Positions 24,941-33,719 are shown, counted from the first letter of the stretch. The stretch: DNA of 64,000 nt from Streptacidiphilus albus JL83 (GCF_000744705.1 NZ_JQML01000001.1:7760017-7824016), one strand, 5' to 3'. The notes: generated by a model not told the origin, from the sequence alone. A program made the numbers and translations.

Positions 24941-26290
24941 TCATGGGGTGCTGTCGGCGTAGGCGTGCCAGCGTTGGTGGCAGGCGCGGGCGCGGTGTTG
25001 GTGGCGGCGTCGCCAGGCGGACCAGCGCAGGACGTGGCCGGCGTCCCGGCGGGGCGTGGGGAGGATCAGTAGCCGGAGCAGGCGCAGGAGTTCGAAGCTG
25101 CTGAGTGGGACCAGCTCGAGCCCGGCGGGTGTGGGTTCGCCTGCTTCGAGGGCGGTGGCGACGGCGAGGAATGCGTAGGCGACCAGGGCGGCGGTGGACC
25201 AGCGGTGCCAGCTGGTCCAGGTGGTGACCTGGCCTTTGTCCAGGCCGACGGTGTTCTTCGCGGCTTGGAAGTCTTCCTCGATCTTCCAGCGCAGGCACAC
25301 GATGCCCACCAGCCGCGCCAGGCTCGCCGGTATCGGGCTCCAGCAACGGTAGTAGGAGACGGTTCCGGTGTAGCGGTGGCGGCGGGCCAGCAGCACCGAG
25401 ACCCCGCCTTCCGCGTGGTCGGCGGGGGTGTCGTCGGGGTGGACGTCGAGCATGGCCCAGTCGTAGTCGCGTGCGCCCTTGCTGCCGGTTCCGGTGCGCA
25501 TCCGCTGCCAGGCCCCCTTGGGGACCAGGGCTTTCGCCTTGGCGGCGGACAGCCTGGCGCCCGAGGGCAGGGTGAGGTGGTGGCTGCTGCGGACCGCGAC
25601 TGCGTAGCCGAGGCCGAGCCGGCGGCAGGTGGTCCGCAGGGCCTTGGCGCCGTAGACCTCGTCCCCGGCGAAGAAGCTCGCGCGGACCCCGGCGGCGTGC
25701 GCCTTCTCCAGCATGGCCTGGGCCTGGGCGGTCTTGGTTGCGAACATCAACTCCTCTGGCACGCCCGTGTGTTCGCGACGCTCCTCGTCGGCGGCCCACT
25801 GACGGCCGAGGTAGTGGACGCGGTCGACGATGGTGTGGCCGCGGCTGGTGGCGTAGGTGAGGTGGACGGCGACCTGGCACAGGCCGATCCCGCCGAGCGA
25901 GCCGGAGTACTGGTGGGCGGCGCCGACCGCGTCGGTGGAGGACTTCGCGTCGCCGGTCTCGTCCGCGATCAGCACCGCGTCGCCGTCGTCCAGCGCGGCG
26001 ACGGCCCAGGCGGCGGCCGCGTCCAGCACCGCTTCGTCGTCCCAGCTCGCGCGGGAGAGCAGGTGCTGCAGGCGGTGTGGGCCGCTGTGGCCGATCGCCT
26101 CGGCCAGGGTCCAGCAGTTGACGTTCTCCAGTTCCATCAGCAGCCCCTCGGCGAGCTGGCGGAACGTCGAACGCGTCTCCCGGCGGGGAAAACCGCTGGC
26201 CACAGCGCCCATGAGGTCCTCGAAGAGCTCACGGTGCCGGTCATGCGCTATCGTCGGCGCGGCAGCCGCCGCGTACTGATGTTGAGTCAC
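24941..26290 (-). CDS. IS701-family transposase (DDE superfamily)
   Basis: A 449-aa transposase, full length for IS701. The RNase H-like catalytic core is visible: first Asp in DAVLIADETGDAKSS, second Asp in ASFFAGDEVYGAK, and the Glu in WKIEEDFQAAKNTVGLDKGQ. The N-terminal domain (RRETRSTFRQLAEGLLMELE, NCWTLAEAIGHSGPHRLQHLL) matches the family. The C-terminus is Arg/His-rich. The stop lies 7 bp inside the left terminal repeat, and no frameshift or nonsense codon is present, so it is probably active. The ATG at 26290 is about 75 bp from the right terminal repeat. Confidence 0.95.
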   Translation of the reverse strand: MTQHQYAAAAAPTIAHDRHRELFEDLMGAVASGFPRRETRSTFRQLAEGLLMELENVNCWTLAEAIGHSGPHRLQHLLSRASWDDEAVLDAAAAWAVAALDDGDAVLIADETGDAKSSTDAVGAAHQYSGSLGGIGLCQVAVHLTYATSRGHTIVDRVHYLGRQWAADEERREHTGVPEELMFATKTAQAQAMLEKAHAAGVRASFFAGDEVYGAKALRTTCRRLGLGYAVAVRSSHHLTLPSGARLSAAKAKALVPKGAWQRMRTGTGSKGARDYDWAMLDVHPDDTPADHAEGGVSVLLARRHRYTGTVSYYRCWSPIPASLARLVGIVCLRWKIEEDFQAAKNTVGLDKGQVTTWTSWHRWSTAALVAYAFLAVATALEAGEPTPAGLELVPLSSFELLRLLRLLILPTPRRDAGHVLRWSAWRRRHQHRARACHQRWHAYADSTP

Positions 26291-26366
26291 ATCTCGTCAT
26301 GATCGCGGCGGCTGTCCTCATGCCCGCAGACGGCCCCGGCCTCGCTGACCAGGAGCAACACCACCG

Positions 26367-26390
26367 AGATCACGATCTACAGCTGCCGTG
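26367..26390 (-). repeat. Right terminal inverted repeat of the IS701-family element
   Basis: 24 bp, perfect inverted match to 24911-24934, followed by TCTGT. The 250 bp beyond it, up to 26647, hold no recognisable gene. Confidence 0.92.
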
Positions 26391-26647
26391 TCTGTGCTGC
26401 GTGCCTCACGATTGGGACGCTTCTCTACGGTCCTTGACCGCAGCTGGTTCACGTGGCAAGGCCGATGCTCGGACAGTGAGCCGCAGAATCCTTGCGGCGT
26501 CGTGCCCTTCCTGGGCATCCGGCGGTTCGCACGCCCCTGAGCTTCACTCCGTGCTTCACTCCGTCGGGGATCCTCCGGAGGGGCGAGGGCGGACGGCGGC
26601 GGCAAGGGCCGCCTGGTCGGTAGGGCGCAGCGAAATCGACGCTCGGG

Positions 26648-28528
26648 TCAGAAGTCCTCGATGGCTTGGGCGAGATCGGGGCCGTGCGAGGTCGTGCAGT
26701 GGATTTCGCCGGTGTCAGGGTGCAGCGATCCGGCGTACCAGAGGCCGCTGTCAGCGGCGCGGACCAGGCAGCAGAGGGCGAGCTGAACGACGTGGGTTGG
26801 CCGGAACCGCTGGCTTGGTCCGTCGTCGGGGGCCGGCCGCCAGACCGCGCGGTCGGCCGACAACGCCTGCGCGGCGGAGAAGCCGGCCACTCGGCGCAGC
26901 CGGGTGTGGGTCCAGCCGTCCGGCAGCAGGTGGTCCTCGGGGTGGGGTGCCGCAGCCCGCCGCTCGGCGACGGCATGGCCGAGGAGGGGGCGGACGTACT
27001 CGCCGTCGAGTTCGATGCCGAGCACGCCGGCGAGGAACCGCATCTCGCGGGCACCGTCTGGACAGTGCCACTCGAAGGGCACCAGGGAGATGTGGGAGGG
27101 GAAGGCATTCTCCCGGAAGCGTTCGCCCCTGCTCCAGCCGAAGGACTGCTTGGGCTGTGGTCCGGAGGGAGTCTGCGTGTGGGCGAAGAAGACGGTGATC
27201 CAGCCGGAGACGAACTCACCGCCGGACATGGACTGCCACTTGTAGAGGGAACGCCAGAACTCGGTGTCGACGGTGCCGCCGGCGGCCGTGGCAGCGATCT
27301 CGTCGAGGACCGGGCCCAGGGCCTGGAACCATGACTCAAGCCCGTCGAACCACTCTCCGAGCGCGCGGACACGGGTGGCCAGCAGTCGCCAGTCCGACGC
27401 CTGGCCCTCCAGCCGGATACGCGGGATCCCGCAGAGACTCTCCCACTCGAAGCGGTAGTAGGGGCTGACCACGGACATCAGGGCGACCAGCGCCGAGGAG
27501 ACGTCCTCGGGTGTGGTGGTGCTGAACTGCGGCAGGAGCAGGTCGGCGAGGTCGCTGCCGAGCTTGGCCCGCAGGGGCTCCTGGACCAGGCGGATGGATC
27601 GGCTCCAGTCCGGTTCCGAGTCGAGCAGGCTGTCGTCGCGGACCGTGATGGTCTGCCGGTGAGCCGGGGTGTCGGTGAAGATCCCGGCGTACTGCTCGCT
27701 GTTCAACTGGACGTGGACGGCGACCTCGTGCACCACCGCGTACCAGAGGAGGTCCGGCGAGAGGCTGAGCGGCAGGTGCGCGGCGAAGCTCTGGTGGACG
27801 GCGCGCAGCAGCAGGCTCCACGTCGGTTCGAGCACCGGGACCGCGTCGAAGCCCTCCTCCGGCCCGGCGGCCAGCAGGGTGCGGGTACTGCGGTGATGGA
27901 AAGTCAGAGTGCTGTCGGTGACCGCGTCGAGGAAGGCCGAGTTGTCGGCGGGCCGGATGGAGGCCGCCAGTTGCCCGGCCCGGGTGTCTGGTGGGACCGG
28001 CAGGTCGATCACCGCTGCCGAACTCCGCCGCGCGAGGTCCGAGCCGCACAGAGCACAGGTGTAGTCGTCGTCCTTGACGATGGTGAGCTGTCGGCAGGGC
28101 TCGCAGCGGCGGAAGACGAAGGCGTGGGTGAAGCCGTCTGGGTGGGCGATCCCGGCGGCGTCGAGCGCCGCCGCGACTGCCGGCCAGCAGCCGGGGGAGG
28201 GGCAGTAGCCGGTGGACTGGTTGCTGACCTCGCCGACGCTCCAGCCGGTGCCGGTGTCGTCCTGGACGAACCCGATCTCACCAGCTACCAGCACGTCCGC
28301 GCCACCGGCGCAGTCGACGTGTTCACTGCGGCGTGGGGCGAGGAGCAGTGCGCCTTGCTCGTCCACCACGTAGGTGACCGGCTCCTGCCGCTCGGCCGGG
28401 TCGAGGGCGGCCATCCAGCGTCCCAGGTCGCCCGAACTGCGGACGAGTTGCCCGGCGGGGCCTCGGGACGCGGCAGGCAGCAGCTCTGGAGGCCCGACAT
28501 ACCGGAAGGGACGCGTTGTCTCGGTCAC
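26648..28528 (-). CDS. DUF4419 protein with N-terminal zinc-ribbon region
   Basis: A protein of about 626 aa. Residues about 95-160 contain a cysteine cluster (YCPSPGC, then CEPCRQLTIVKDDDYTCALC), which is a plausible zinc ribbon. Residues about 220-510 match the DUF4419 family known from fungi and bacteria: SPDLLWYAVVHEVAVHVQLN, LPQFSTTTPEDVSSALVALM, FEWESLCGIPRIRLEG, DWRLLATRVRALGEWFDGLE, and EFWRSLYKWQSMSGGEFVSG. DUF4419 has no proven biochemical role. The GTG at 28528 is chosen; an ATG at 28564 is an alternative. The next gene upstream on the same strand is a DUF1963 protein, so the two may form a pair. Confidence 0.82.
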   Translation of the reverse strand: MTETTRPFRYVGPPELLPAASRGPAGQLVRSSGDLGRWMAALDPAERQEPVTYVVDEQGALLLAPRRSEHVDCAGGADVLVAGEIGFVQDDTGTGWSVGEVSNQSTGYCPSPGCWPAVAAALDAAGIAHPDGFTHAFVFRRCEPCRQLTIVKDDDYTCALCGSDLARRSSAAVIDLPVPPDTRAGQLAASIRPADNSAFLDAVTDSTLTFHHRSTRTLLAAGPEEGFDAVPVLEPTWSLLLRAVHQSFAAHLPLSLSPDLLWYAVVHEVAVHVQLNSEQYAGIFTDTPAHRQTITVRDDSLLDSEPDWSRSIRLVQEPLRAKLGSDLADLLLPQFSTTTPEDVSSALVALMSVVSPYYRFEWESLCGIPRIRLEGQASDWRLLATRVRALGEWFDGLESWFQALGPVLDEIAATAAGGTVDTEFWRSLYKWQSMSGGEFVSGWITVFFAHTQTPSGPQPKQSFGWSRGERFRENAFPSHISLVPFEWHCPDGAREMRFLAGVLGIELDGEYVRPLLGHAVAERRAAAPHPEDHLLPDGWTHTRLRRVAGFSAAQALSADRAVWRPAPDDGPSQRFRPTHVVQLALCCLVRAADSGLWYAGSLHPDTGEIHCTTSHGPDLAQAIEDF

Positions 28529-28674
28529 GGCGCCCACGGTAGTGGGCGGCGGACGGCCGATCATCCGAATATGGCGACGCGGGGACAGTCGCATCGACTG
28601 TCAGCCGGGGATGACCAGGTGCCCGAACAGGCCTGCGCCCGCTTCCACGGCGGTCTCTCTCGTCTGCGAGGCGG

Positions 28675-29559
28675 TCAGCAGCACTGCCAGGTGAACATGG
28701 CCGCCTCGAAACGGCGCGCGGCCAGGTCCTCCGGACGGATCAGCCAGTACAACGCCCCGCAGTCGCCCCACATCATGTCCGCGTCGCCGTCGGTGTCGAA
28801 CTGGGCCAGTAGCACCCAGCGCTGCGCCTCGGCTTTCATACGGTCGTCGCCCATGCCGGTACGCCTGCTGCCGATGACGGCTCGTGCGACCTCGTACTCG
28901 ACCGGGCCCTGGACCGGATCGGCATGGCCCCCGATCTGGTGCCCGATCTGACTGCCCCCCTTGTAAAGGGCATTGATGAACGCCTTTACCGGCGCGGGCT
29001 GGAGGTGGGGCAGTTCGGGCCGTATGCCCTCGGTGGCCAGGGCCTGTTCGCTCTGCGGGTGCCAGGGATCCGGGGCGCTCGACCGAACGCTCGCGGTCAA
29101 CTCCACGCGCTTGTAGGGCTCCAGCTCGCTGGGCACGAGTACTGGGGATACGGGGGTGTCGGCGGGGATGTAGAGGACTCGGGCACCGGCCCAGGTCTCC
29201 GGGTCGTCGACGAACACGAACGCCTCGGTGTCGTCGACCCGGCCGTCGAAGTAGAAGAACAGCAGCGTCCCGCTGTCCGGGAAGGATGCGGTGACGCCGG
29301 CCCGGGGCAGCGCGCCGCAGTCCACCGAGGCGATGAACGACAGCGGCCCGTAGCCGGGCCACTCGGGCCACTCCATCTCGGCAGGCAGCAGCGGGGACCC
29401 ACCGAGTGTTGCCACCACGGGCGCGGCCGCGCGGTCCTTGGCCGCTGCGGTCAGACGCACGCACGGGCGCAGCAGTGATGTCCAGCGGGCAGCGGCATCA
29501 GGTGGCAGGTGTTGGGCGGCGAGCGCCGCGAACGGCTTGGCGGAGGCGGAAGTGGTCAT
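28675..29559 (-). CDS. DUF1963 (YwqG-like) protein
   Basis: A 294-aa soluble protein. DUF1963 features are GGSPLLPAEMEWPEW, PLSFIASVDCGALP, DSGTLLFFYFDG, a Gly/His-rich QIGHQIGGHADPVQGPVEYE loop, and the terminal WVLLAQFDTDGDADMMWGDC, ALYWLIRPEDLAARRFEAAM. YwqG-type proteins are frequent neighbours of polymorphic-toxin and immunity genes, but their function is unproven. The ATG at 29559 is preferred over 29589 because the shorter form begins with the conserved helix. It lies upstream of the DUF4419 gene on the same strand (about 150-bp gap). Confidence 0.82.
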   Translation of the reverse strand: MTTSASAKPFAALAAQHLPPDAAARWTSLLRPCVRLTAAAKDRAAAPVVATLGGSPLLPAEMEWPEWPGYGPLSFIASVDCGALPRAGVTASFPDSGTLLFFYFDGRVDDTEAFVFVDDPETWAGARVLYIPADTPVSPVLVPSELEPYKRVELTASVRSSAPDPWHPQSEQALATEGIRPELPHLQPAPVKAFINALYKGGSQIGHQIGGHADPVQGPVEYEVARAVIGSRRTGMGDDRMKAEAQRWVLLAQFDTDGDADMMWGDCGALYWLIRPEDLAARRFEAAMFTWQCC

Positions 29560-29616
29560 AGGCCAGATCATGGTGGGCGCCACTGACAATCCAGGGCGCC
29601 GCCCGCACCGTGCCGG

Positions 29617-29811
29617 TCAGCGGTGCTCGGCCTTCAGATGCCTTCGTAGGTAGATCCGTTGGTCGGCCGCCGCGCTCCGGTCCCGTCCCGCCGCCTGCTC
29701 GGCGGCGGCGAGTCGGGCGCACTCCGCGCATCCAGGCACCGGCACGGGGCGAGGCAGCGGGCTGGTCAGCGACTCCAACGGGGTGACCCTCGCCGTCCGA
29801 TCGACCGGCAT
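29617..29811 (-). CDS. Small CxxC protein, 64 aa
   Basis: A small basic protein with one CxxC (PGCAECARLAAAEQAAGRDRSA) and a C-terminal YLRRHLKAEH helix ending in histidine. CxxC plus late His resembles short zinc-binding Streptomyces proteins that accompany XRE/DUF397 loci. It starts at ATG 29811, 13 bp after the stop of the 96-aa gene, so the two are probably one transcript. I do not recognise a function. Confidence 0.6.
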   Translation of the reverse strand: MPVDRTARVTPLESLTSPLPRPVPVPGCAECARLAAAEQAAGRDRSAAADQRIYLRRHLKAEHR

Positions 29812-29824
29812 CGGCGGGGCGGCA

Positions 29825-30115
29825 TCAGCGGCCGTCCTGGTCGCCGCCGCGCCGGGCCTCGGCCGCCTGCACGGCGATGTCCCGCTCCTCGGGGGTCGCC
29901 TCACGAAGGGACGTCGGAAGCGTGTCGTGCTCCAACCCACCCCCGTAGGGCCGGATGTAGGCACGGTCGGCGGTGACGGCCTGGAACCGTCCGACGAACC
30001 CGGTCTCGGTGTCCACGACCCAGTCGTCCCGCTGCGGGCGGTAGAGGACGGGTGCGGGTGCGGGGTCCGCACCCGGTCGGCGAGGCGGTGCGGTGCGTGG
30101 CTGTGTGCTCGTCAT
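29825..30115 (-). CDS. Small hypothetical protein, 96 aa
   Basis: A Pro/Ala-rich N-terminus is followed by a compact beta-rich core (RDDWVVDTETGFVGRFQAVT, RAYIRPYGGGLEHD) and a charged helix (REATPEERDIAVQAAEARR). This resembles small proteins found next to XRE/DUF397 regulator loci in Streptomyces. It is divergent from the XRE-DUF397 fusion across 156 bp, so it may be its target. No function is known to me. Confidence 0.65.
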   Translation of the reverse strand: MTSTQPRTAPPRRPGADPAPAPVLYRPQRDDWVVDTETGFVGRFQAVTADRAYIRPYGGGLEHDTLPTSLREATPEERDIAVQAAEARRGGDQDGR

Positions 30116-30271
30116 GTGCTGATCTCCTTGGGGTCCTTACATTCGTTTTGCGCCAGCCGTCGGAGGGGCATGTCCTAATGTGACGCTCACTCAGTGTCGA
30201 TGTGTGGTAGCTCGTAGACCAAGGTCCGGCCGATGAGCGATTGAAGAGTCATATCCAACCTGGGGGTGCAC

Positions 30272-31345
30272 ATGGCGCGGCCGAAGGTTCAGCAGACAAC
30301 CAATGGCGCCGCCGAGTTGTGGGGTGCCGAACTACTGTTCTGGCGGGGGCGCCAGGGCATGACGCAAGGCGCACTGGCGGTGCTCGTTCACTGCGACCAG
30401 TCATGGATCAGTTCCCTGGAGAACGGGAGGGGCATTGCCACACCCGAGCTGGCCAGGGCGTTTGATGACGTGCTCGAAACTGGTGGCGTACTCCTACGGA
30501 GTCTCAAGTACGTCGACCGGGAGGCCACGGCGGCGTACCACCCGGACTTCTTTCGCAAGTACGTGGAGCTGGAAGCCAAGGCCCTGACGCTCAGGGAGTG
30601 GTACCCGTACGGCTTCCCGGGACTTCTCCAGGTCGAGCCGTACATGCGGGCGCAGCTTGCCGAGTGGCACAGTCCAACTCGCATCGCCGAGCTGACGGCC
30701 GCCCGACTGTCCCGGGTGGGAAGGCTGTTCGGGGAGTTTCCGCTTCGCGTCCTGGTGGTCATTGACGAGTCAGTCCTGCACAGAATTATCGGCAGTCGCC
30801 AGGTGATGGCCAATCAACTCAGGCATCTGATCGACATGATGGACATGACCAATGTGGTTGTCCAGATCCTTCCGAATGATCGACCGCCGTTGGCCTTCGT
30901 CGACAGTCCGATGGCCTTTCTGGATATGCCGAGCGGGCAATCGTGGTTCTATACGGAGGGGTTGGACCACGGGCGCATCTCGGATGACCCGTCCGTCGTG
31001 TCCGGTCATCGGGCACGTTACGATCTGCTGAGGGCATCGGCGCTACCGGTTCCGGAGTCCCAACAGATGATCTATCGCTCATTGGGAGAGTTGATCAACG
31101 TGACCCCCTCATACGACGCTGGCGACCTCGGTATCTTCAAGTCCAGCTACTCAGGGGGTGGCAACAGTTGCGTTGGTTCGTCCCGTGACCTCCTGGCCGT
31201 CGGGATCGCCCCCGTCGTGGACACTGCGCTCGGCGCTGCTTCGCCCGTCCTCCCGTTCACCACGGCTGCGTTCGCGTCCTTCGTGGACGCCGTCAAGCGG
31301 CGTGATCCGGCGTTCGCCTTTGGCGAGCGGTACGTTACGCCGTAG
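30272..31345 (+). CDS. XRE regulator (HTH + DUF5753) fused to a DUF397 domain
   Basis: A 357-aa protein. An XRE helix-turn-helix comes first (about residues 18-72, MTQGALAVLVHCDQSWISSL). The DUF5753 effector domain follows (about 95-275; YGFPGLLQVEPYMRAQLAEW, VLVVIDESVLHRIIGSRQVM, SPMAFLDMPSGQSWFYTEGL). A complete DUF397 module ends it (about 286-357; DLGIFKSSYSGGGNSC, ASFVDAVKRRD). WhiJ-like XRE proteins and DUF397 proteins are normally two adjacent genes, proposed to work as an antagonistic pair. Here they are joined, and a free-standing DUF397 gene follows 47 bp later. The last 54 residues of the two copies differ at one position. ATG 30272 behind TGGGGG is preferred over GTG 30266. Confidence 0.9.
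   Translation: MARPKVQQTTNGAAELWGAELLFWRGRQGMTQGALAVLVHCDQSWISSLENGRGIATPELARAFDDVLETGGVLLRSLKYVDREATAAYHPDFFRKYVELEAKALTLREWYPYGFPGLLQVEPYMRAQLAEWHSPTRIAELTAARLSRVGRLFGEFPLRVLVVIDESVLHRIIGSRQVMANQLRHLIDMMDMTNVVVQILPNDRPPLAFVDSPMAFLDMPSGQSWFYTEGLDHGRISDDPSVVSGHRARYDLLRASALPVPESQQMIYRSLGELINVTPSYDAGDLGIFKSSYSGGGNSCVGSSRDLLAVGIAPVVDTALGAASPVLPFTTAAFASFVDAVKRRDPAFAFGERYVTP
31127..31345 (+). repeat. DUF397-coding direct repeat, copy 1 (fused)
   Basis: 219-bp direct repeat with 31420-31638, offset 293 bp. The copies are closest over the last 165 bp, where nearly all differences are at third codon positions. Confidence 0.85.
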
Positions 31346-31392
31346 GGGAGTCCCGCAACCTGATGCGCAGCAAGATCGGAGAGGTGGTCACC

Positions 31393-31638
31393 ATGACTTC
31401 CGCCATCAACCCGTCCAATCTCGCTACCTTCAAGTCCTCCTACTCCGGCGGACAGAGCGGCTGCGTGGGGACCTCCCGTGACCTCCTGGCTGTCGGGATT
31501 GCCCCTGTCGTGGACACCGCGCTCGGTGCTGCCTCGCCTGTTCTGCCGTTCACCACGGCCGCGTTCGCGTCTTTCGTGGACGCCGTCAAGCGGCGTGATC
31601 CGGCGTTCGCCTATGGCGAGCGGTACGTTACGCCGTAG
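31393..31638 (+). CDS. DUF397 protein, 81 aa
   Basis: A free-standing DUF397 protein: LATFKSSYSGGQSGCVGTSR, then a conserved core and VDAVKRRDPAFAYGERYVTP. DUF397 proteins of Streptomyces accompany XRE/DUF5753 regulators and influence development and antibiotic production; the biochemical mode is unsettled. From SRDLL to the C-terminus it equals the domain fused to the upstream regulator except one residue (Tyr for Phe), with about eleven synonymous differences between the copies. It starts at ATG 31393 with GGAGAGGTGG upstream. Gene duplication with fusion of one copy is the simplest history. Confidence 0.9.
   Translation: MTSAINPSNLATFKSSYSGGQSGCVGTSRDLLAVGIAPVVDTALGAASPVLPFTTAAFASFVDAVKRRDPAFAYGERYVTP
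31420..31638 (+). repeat. DUF397-coding direct repeat, copy 2 (free-standing)
   Basis: Second copy of the 219-bp repeat; both copies end at the same codon (GERYVTP then TAG). Confidence 0.85.
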
Positions 31639-31714
31639 CGCGTACGGCCCCCTGTGGCGCAGCACCAGCCGCAGGGGGCCGATTGCTGTCGACGACAGGA
31701 GCAGGGGAGAGACC

Positions 31715-32455
31715 ATGGCTGGAGCCGTCTACGATCGCCAGGCCGCCGAGGACTACCGGGCGTCTCGGGAGATTCCCCGGGACGCGCTCGACGCGTGGCG
31801 TGACGCCATCGCCGAGACGGTTCGGCTCGGGTCGGGGACGACGGTGCTGGACGTCGGCGCCGGGACCGGCGGCTTCGCCGGCGCGTTCCACGCCTGGTTC
31901 GGGGCAACCGTCCTGGCGGTGGAACCGGCCCAAGCGATGCGGGAGTTGATCCCGGTCTCGGAGGGGATTCGCGCCCTGGACGGCCGCGCGGAGGCCCTGC
32001 CCGTGCCGGACGGTTGCGCGGACGCGGCGTGGCTCGGTTCGGTGATCCACTACCTGAGCGACCTGGAGACAGCCGCCCGCGAGCTGCGCCGGGCGCTGAA
32101 GCTGGGCGCGCCGGTGCTGATCCGCAACGCCTTCCCCGGGCGCTGCGGGCGGGACCTGCGGGTGCGGTTCTTCCCCGAGACCGAGCGGCTGGTGGACGGC
32201 TACCCCAGCGTCGAGCGGGTCTGCGCGGCATTCGCGACGGCCGGTTTCGCCCGGGTCTCGCTCCGCTCGCTGCCGCAGCAGAGCGCGCCCACCCTCACCG
32301 CCTTCGCCGACGGCCTCCGCCGCGAGGCGGACTCCAAGCTCCGCGCCCTCACCGACGAGGCCTACGAGCGCGGCCTCGCCCGCCTCCGCGCCGCCGCCAC
32401 CGCAGCCCCGGACGAGCCGGCCGTCAGCTGGATGGACCTGCTGGTCCTCTCCTGA
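31715..32455 (+). CDS. Class I SAM-dependent methyltransferase
   Basis: A 246-aa enzyme with a class I Rossmann fold. Motif I is VLDVGAGTGGFAGAF (about residues 44-58). The acidic end of the next strand is AVEPAQAM, motif II is DGCADAAWLGSVIHYLSD, and a post-motif helix is RELRRALKLGAPVLI. It starts at ATG 31715 with GCAGGGGAGAG upstream. The family resembles UbiE/SAM-methyltransferase 11 proteins acting on small molecules; the acceptor is unknown. No neighbouring biosynthetic genes help. Confidence 0.9.
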   Translation: MAGAVYDRQAAEDYRASREIPRDALDAWRDAIAETVRLGSGTTVLDVGAGTGGFAGAFHAWFGATVLAVEPAQAMRELIPVSEGIRALDGRAEALPVPDGCADAAWLGSVIHYLSDLETAARELRRALKLGAPVLIRNAFPGRCGRDLRVRFFPETERLVDGYPSVERVCAAFATAGFARVSLRSLPQQSAPTLTAFADGLRREADSKLRALTDEAYERGLARLRAAATAAPDEPAVSWMDLLVLS

Positions 32456-32567
32456 CGGACGTCCATTTCCGGCCCCGGCCAGCGGTCATCGTCCCCAGTG
32501 CCGGGAGGGCTGCCCGGGTGGCGGCCGACATGGTGCTGCGCCGCGTGTCCGGCATAGGCTGTGGCCG

Positions 32568-33710
32568 ATGACTGAATCAGCGTTTGCCACGCAGCACAGT
32601 GCCTGGGCCAGGTTGATTCCGGCCACCGAAGTCGACCGTCGAATCGGCCTCTCGTGGCTCGAGGGGTTGGGCTTCAACCGGGCAGCTCCCGAAGAACTGC
32701 TCATCAAGCTTCTGGATATCGGCGCCACCGGCTTTCTCTGGCGCAAAGACCTGCCGGAAAGCGTCGCCGAGGCCGCGCTTGTCCATCCGAGCAGGAGCGT
32801 CCGGGGCCGTGTCGCCGAATGCTTCAACCTCTCCGCGGCCCAGTGGGAACGACTCATCGCCGCCACGCCCGAACCTGACCTGCGTGAGCAGTTGACGGAG
32901 CGGGCGAACGAAGTCCTGACGATTCGGCAGACGGCGCGTGGCGGTCGAGGTGTCGGTCACGCGCCGTACCCCGAGGCTCTGCCGCCGACATCGCCGGACG
33001 AGATTGCCGTCATGGCCGCCGAGGTCCCGGACATCGATCCGCAAGGCTATACGACAGCACTGTGGTGGATCGGCGCGCTGCACGCGAACGCCGATGCCAT
33101 GCGTCAACTCGCGGTCTCACCCAAGCTGTTGGTCCGCCGCAGCGTCGCGCGGGCACCGCGACTTCCTGCGGACGTGGTGGCTGTCCTGGCCCGCGACGAG
33201 GACTCGGTCGTGCGACTCTTCCTGGCCGAGTCCTGCGACGACGCCCCGCCCGAGATGCTCGTTGAGGTAGCAGGCTGGTGGGACGAGAGCTTCTCGTTCC
33301 CCGGTCGGCCGCGCAACCATCCCAACTTCCCGCGCGAGGGGCTGCTGCGCTTCGCGGAGGACCCGAACCCGCGCCTGCGGGCGCTCGCGCTGGACGACCC
33401 GGCCTCCACCGCTGCACTCGTCGAGCAGTTCAGCTGTGATCCTGACGTAATCGTGCGCAGGGCGGCTGCAGCGGACCGTCGGCTCACGCCGGAGGCTGCG
33501 GTCAGGCTGGCTGCCGAGTCCGACCGGGGTGTGCAGTGGCGTGTCTGTTCCAACCCGGTCATGCCGCCGGACGAGTTGGTGTCCCTCCTGCTTCGCCTGC
33601 GCAGTGTTGAGGACGCGACTCGCAATCCTGCCATCCCTGTTCCCGTGATGCACCGGATGGTCGCGGATGCCGCCCCGCTCGCCGTTGGGCCGCGTTGGCG
33701 GCGGGGATGA
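32568..33710 (+). CDS. HEAT/leucine-rich-variant helical repeat protein
   Basis: A 380-aa soluble protein of alpha-helical repeats. Repeating units have the form AVSPKLLVRRSVARAPRLPADVVAVLARDEDSVVRLFLAES, then NPRLRALALDDPASTAALVE and DPDVIVRRAAAADRRLTPEA. This is the pattern of LRV/HEAT-like repeats of Streptomyces hypothetical proteins. The N-terminal 130 residues are also helical (LPESVAEAALVHPSRSVRGR). There is no catalytic motif. Probably a binding scaffold. Its last codons reach the 3' end of the damaged lipoprotein gene on the other strand, so its own C-terminus may have been altered by the same rearrangement. Confidence 0.75.
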   Translation: MTESAFATQHSAWARLIPATEVDRRIGLSWLEGLGFNRAAPEELLIKLLDIGATGFLWRKDLPESVAEAALVHPSRSVRGRVAECFNLSAAQWERLIAATPEPDLREQLTERANEVLTIRQTARGGRGVGHAPYPEALPPTSPDEIAVMAAEVPDIDPQGYTTALWWIGALHANADAMRQLAVSPKLLVRRSVARAPRLPADVVAVLARDEDSVVRLFLAESCDDAPPEMLVEVAGWWDESFSFPGRPRNHPNFPREGLLRFAEDPNPRLRALALDDPASTAALVEQFSCDPDVIVRRAAAADRRLTPEAAVRLAAESDRGVQWRVCSNPVMPPDELVSLLLRLRSVEDATRNPAIPVPVMHRMVADAAPLAVGPRWRRG

Positions 33711-33719
33711 CGAGGTAGA

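Larger units (their letters stand above)
24906..26395. mobile_element. IS701-family insertion sequence, complete
   Basis: The element spans 24911-26390 (1480 bp). Its ends are 24-bp perfect inverted repeats (24911-24934 and 26367-26390, beginning CACGGCAGCT inward). It is flanked by a 5-bp direct repeat TCTGT (24906-24910 and 26391-26395), which fits a target duplication. One long transposase gene fills the interior on the minus strand. Intact ends and frame suggest recent insertion. IS701 elements usually give 4-bp duplications, so the fifth base may be chance. Confidence 0.88.
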
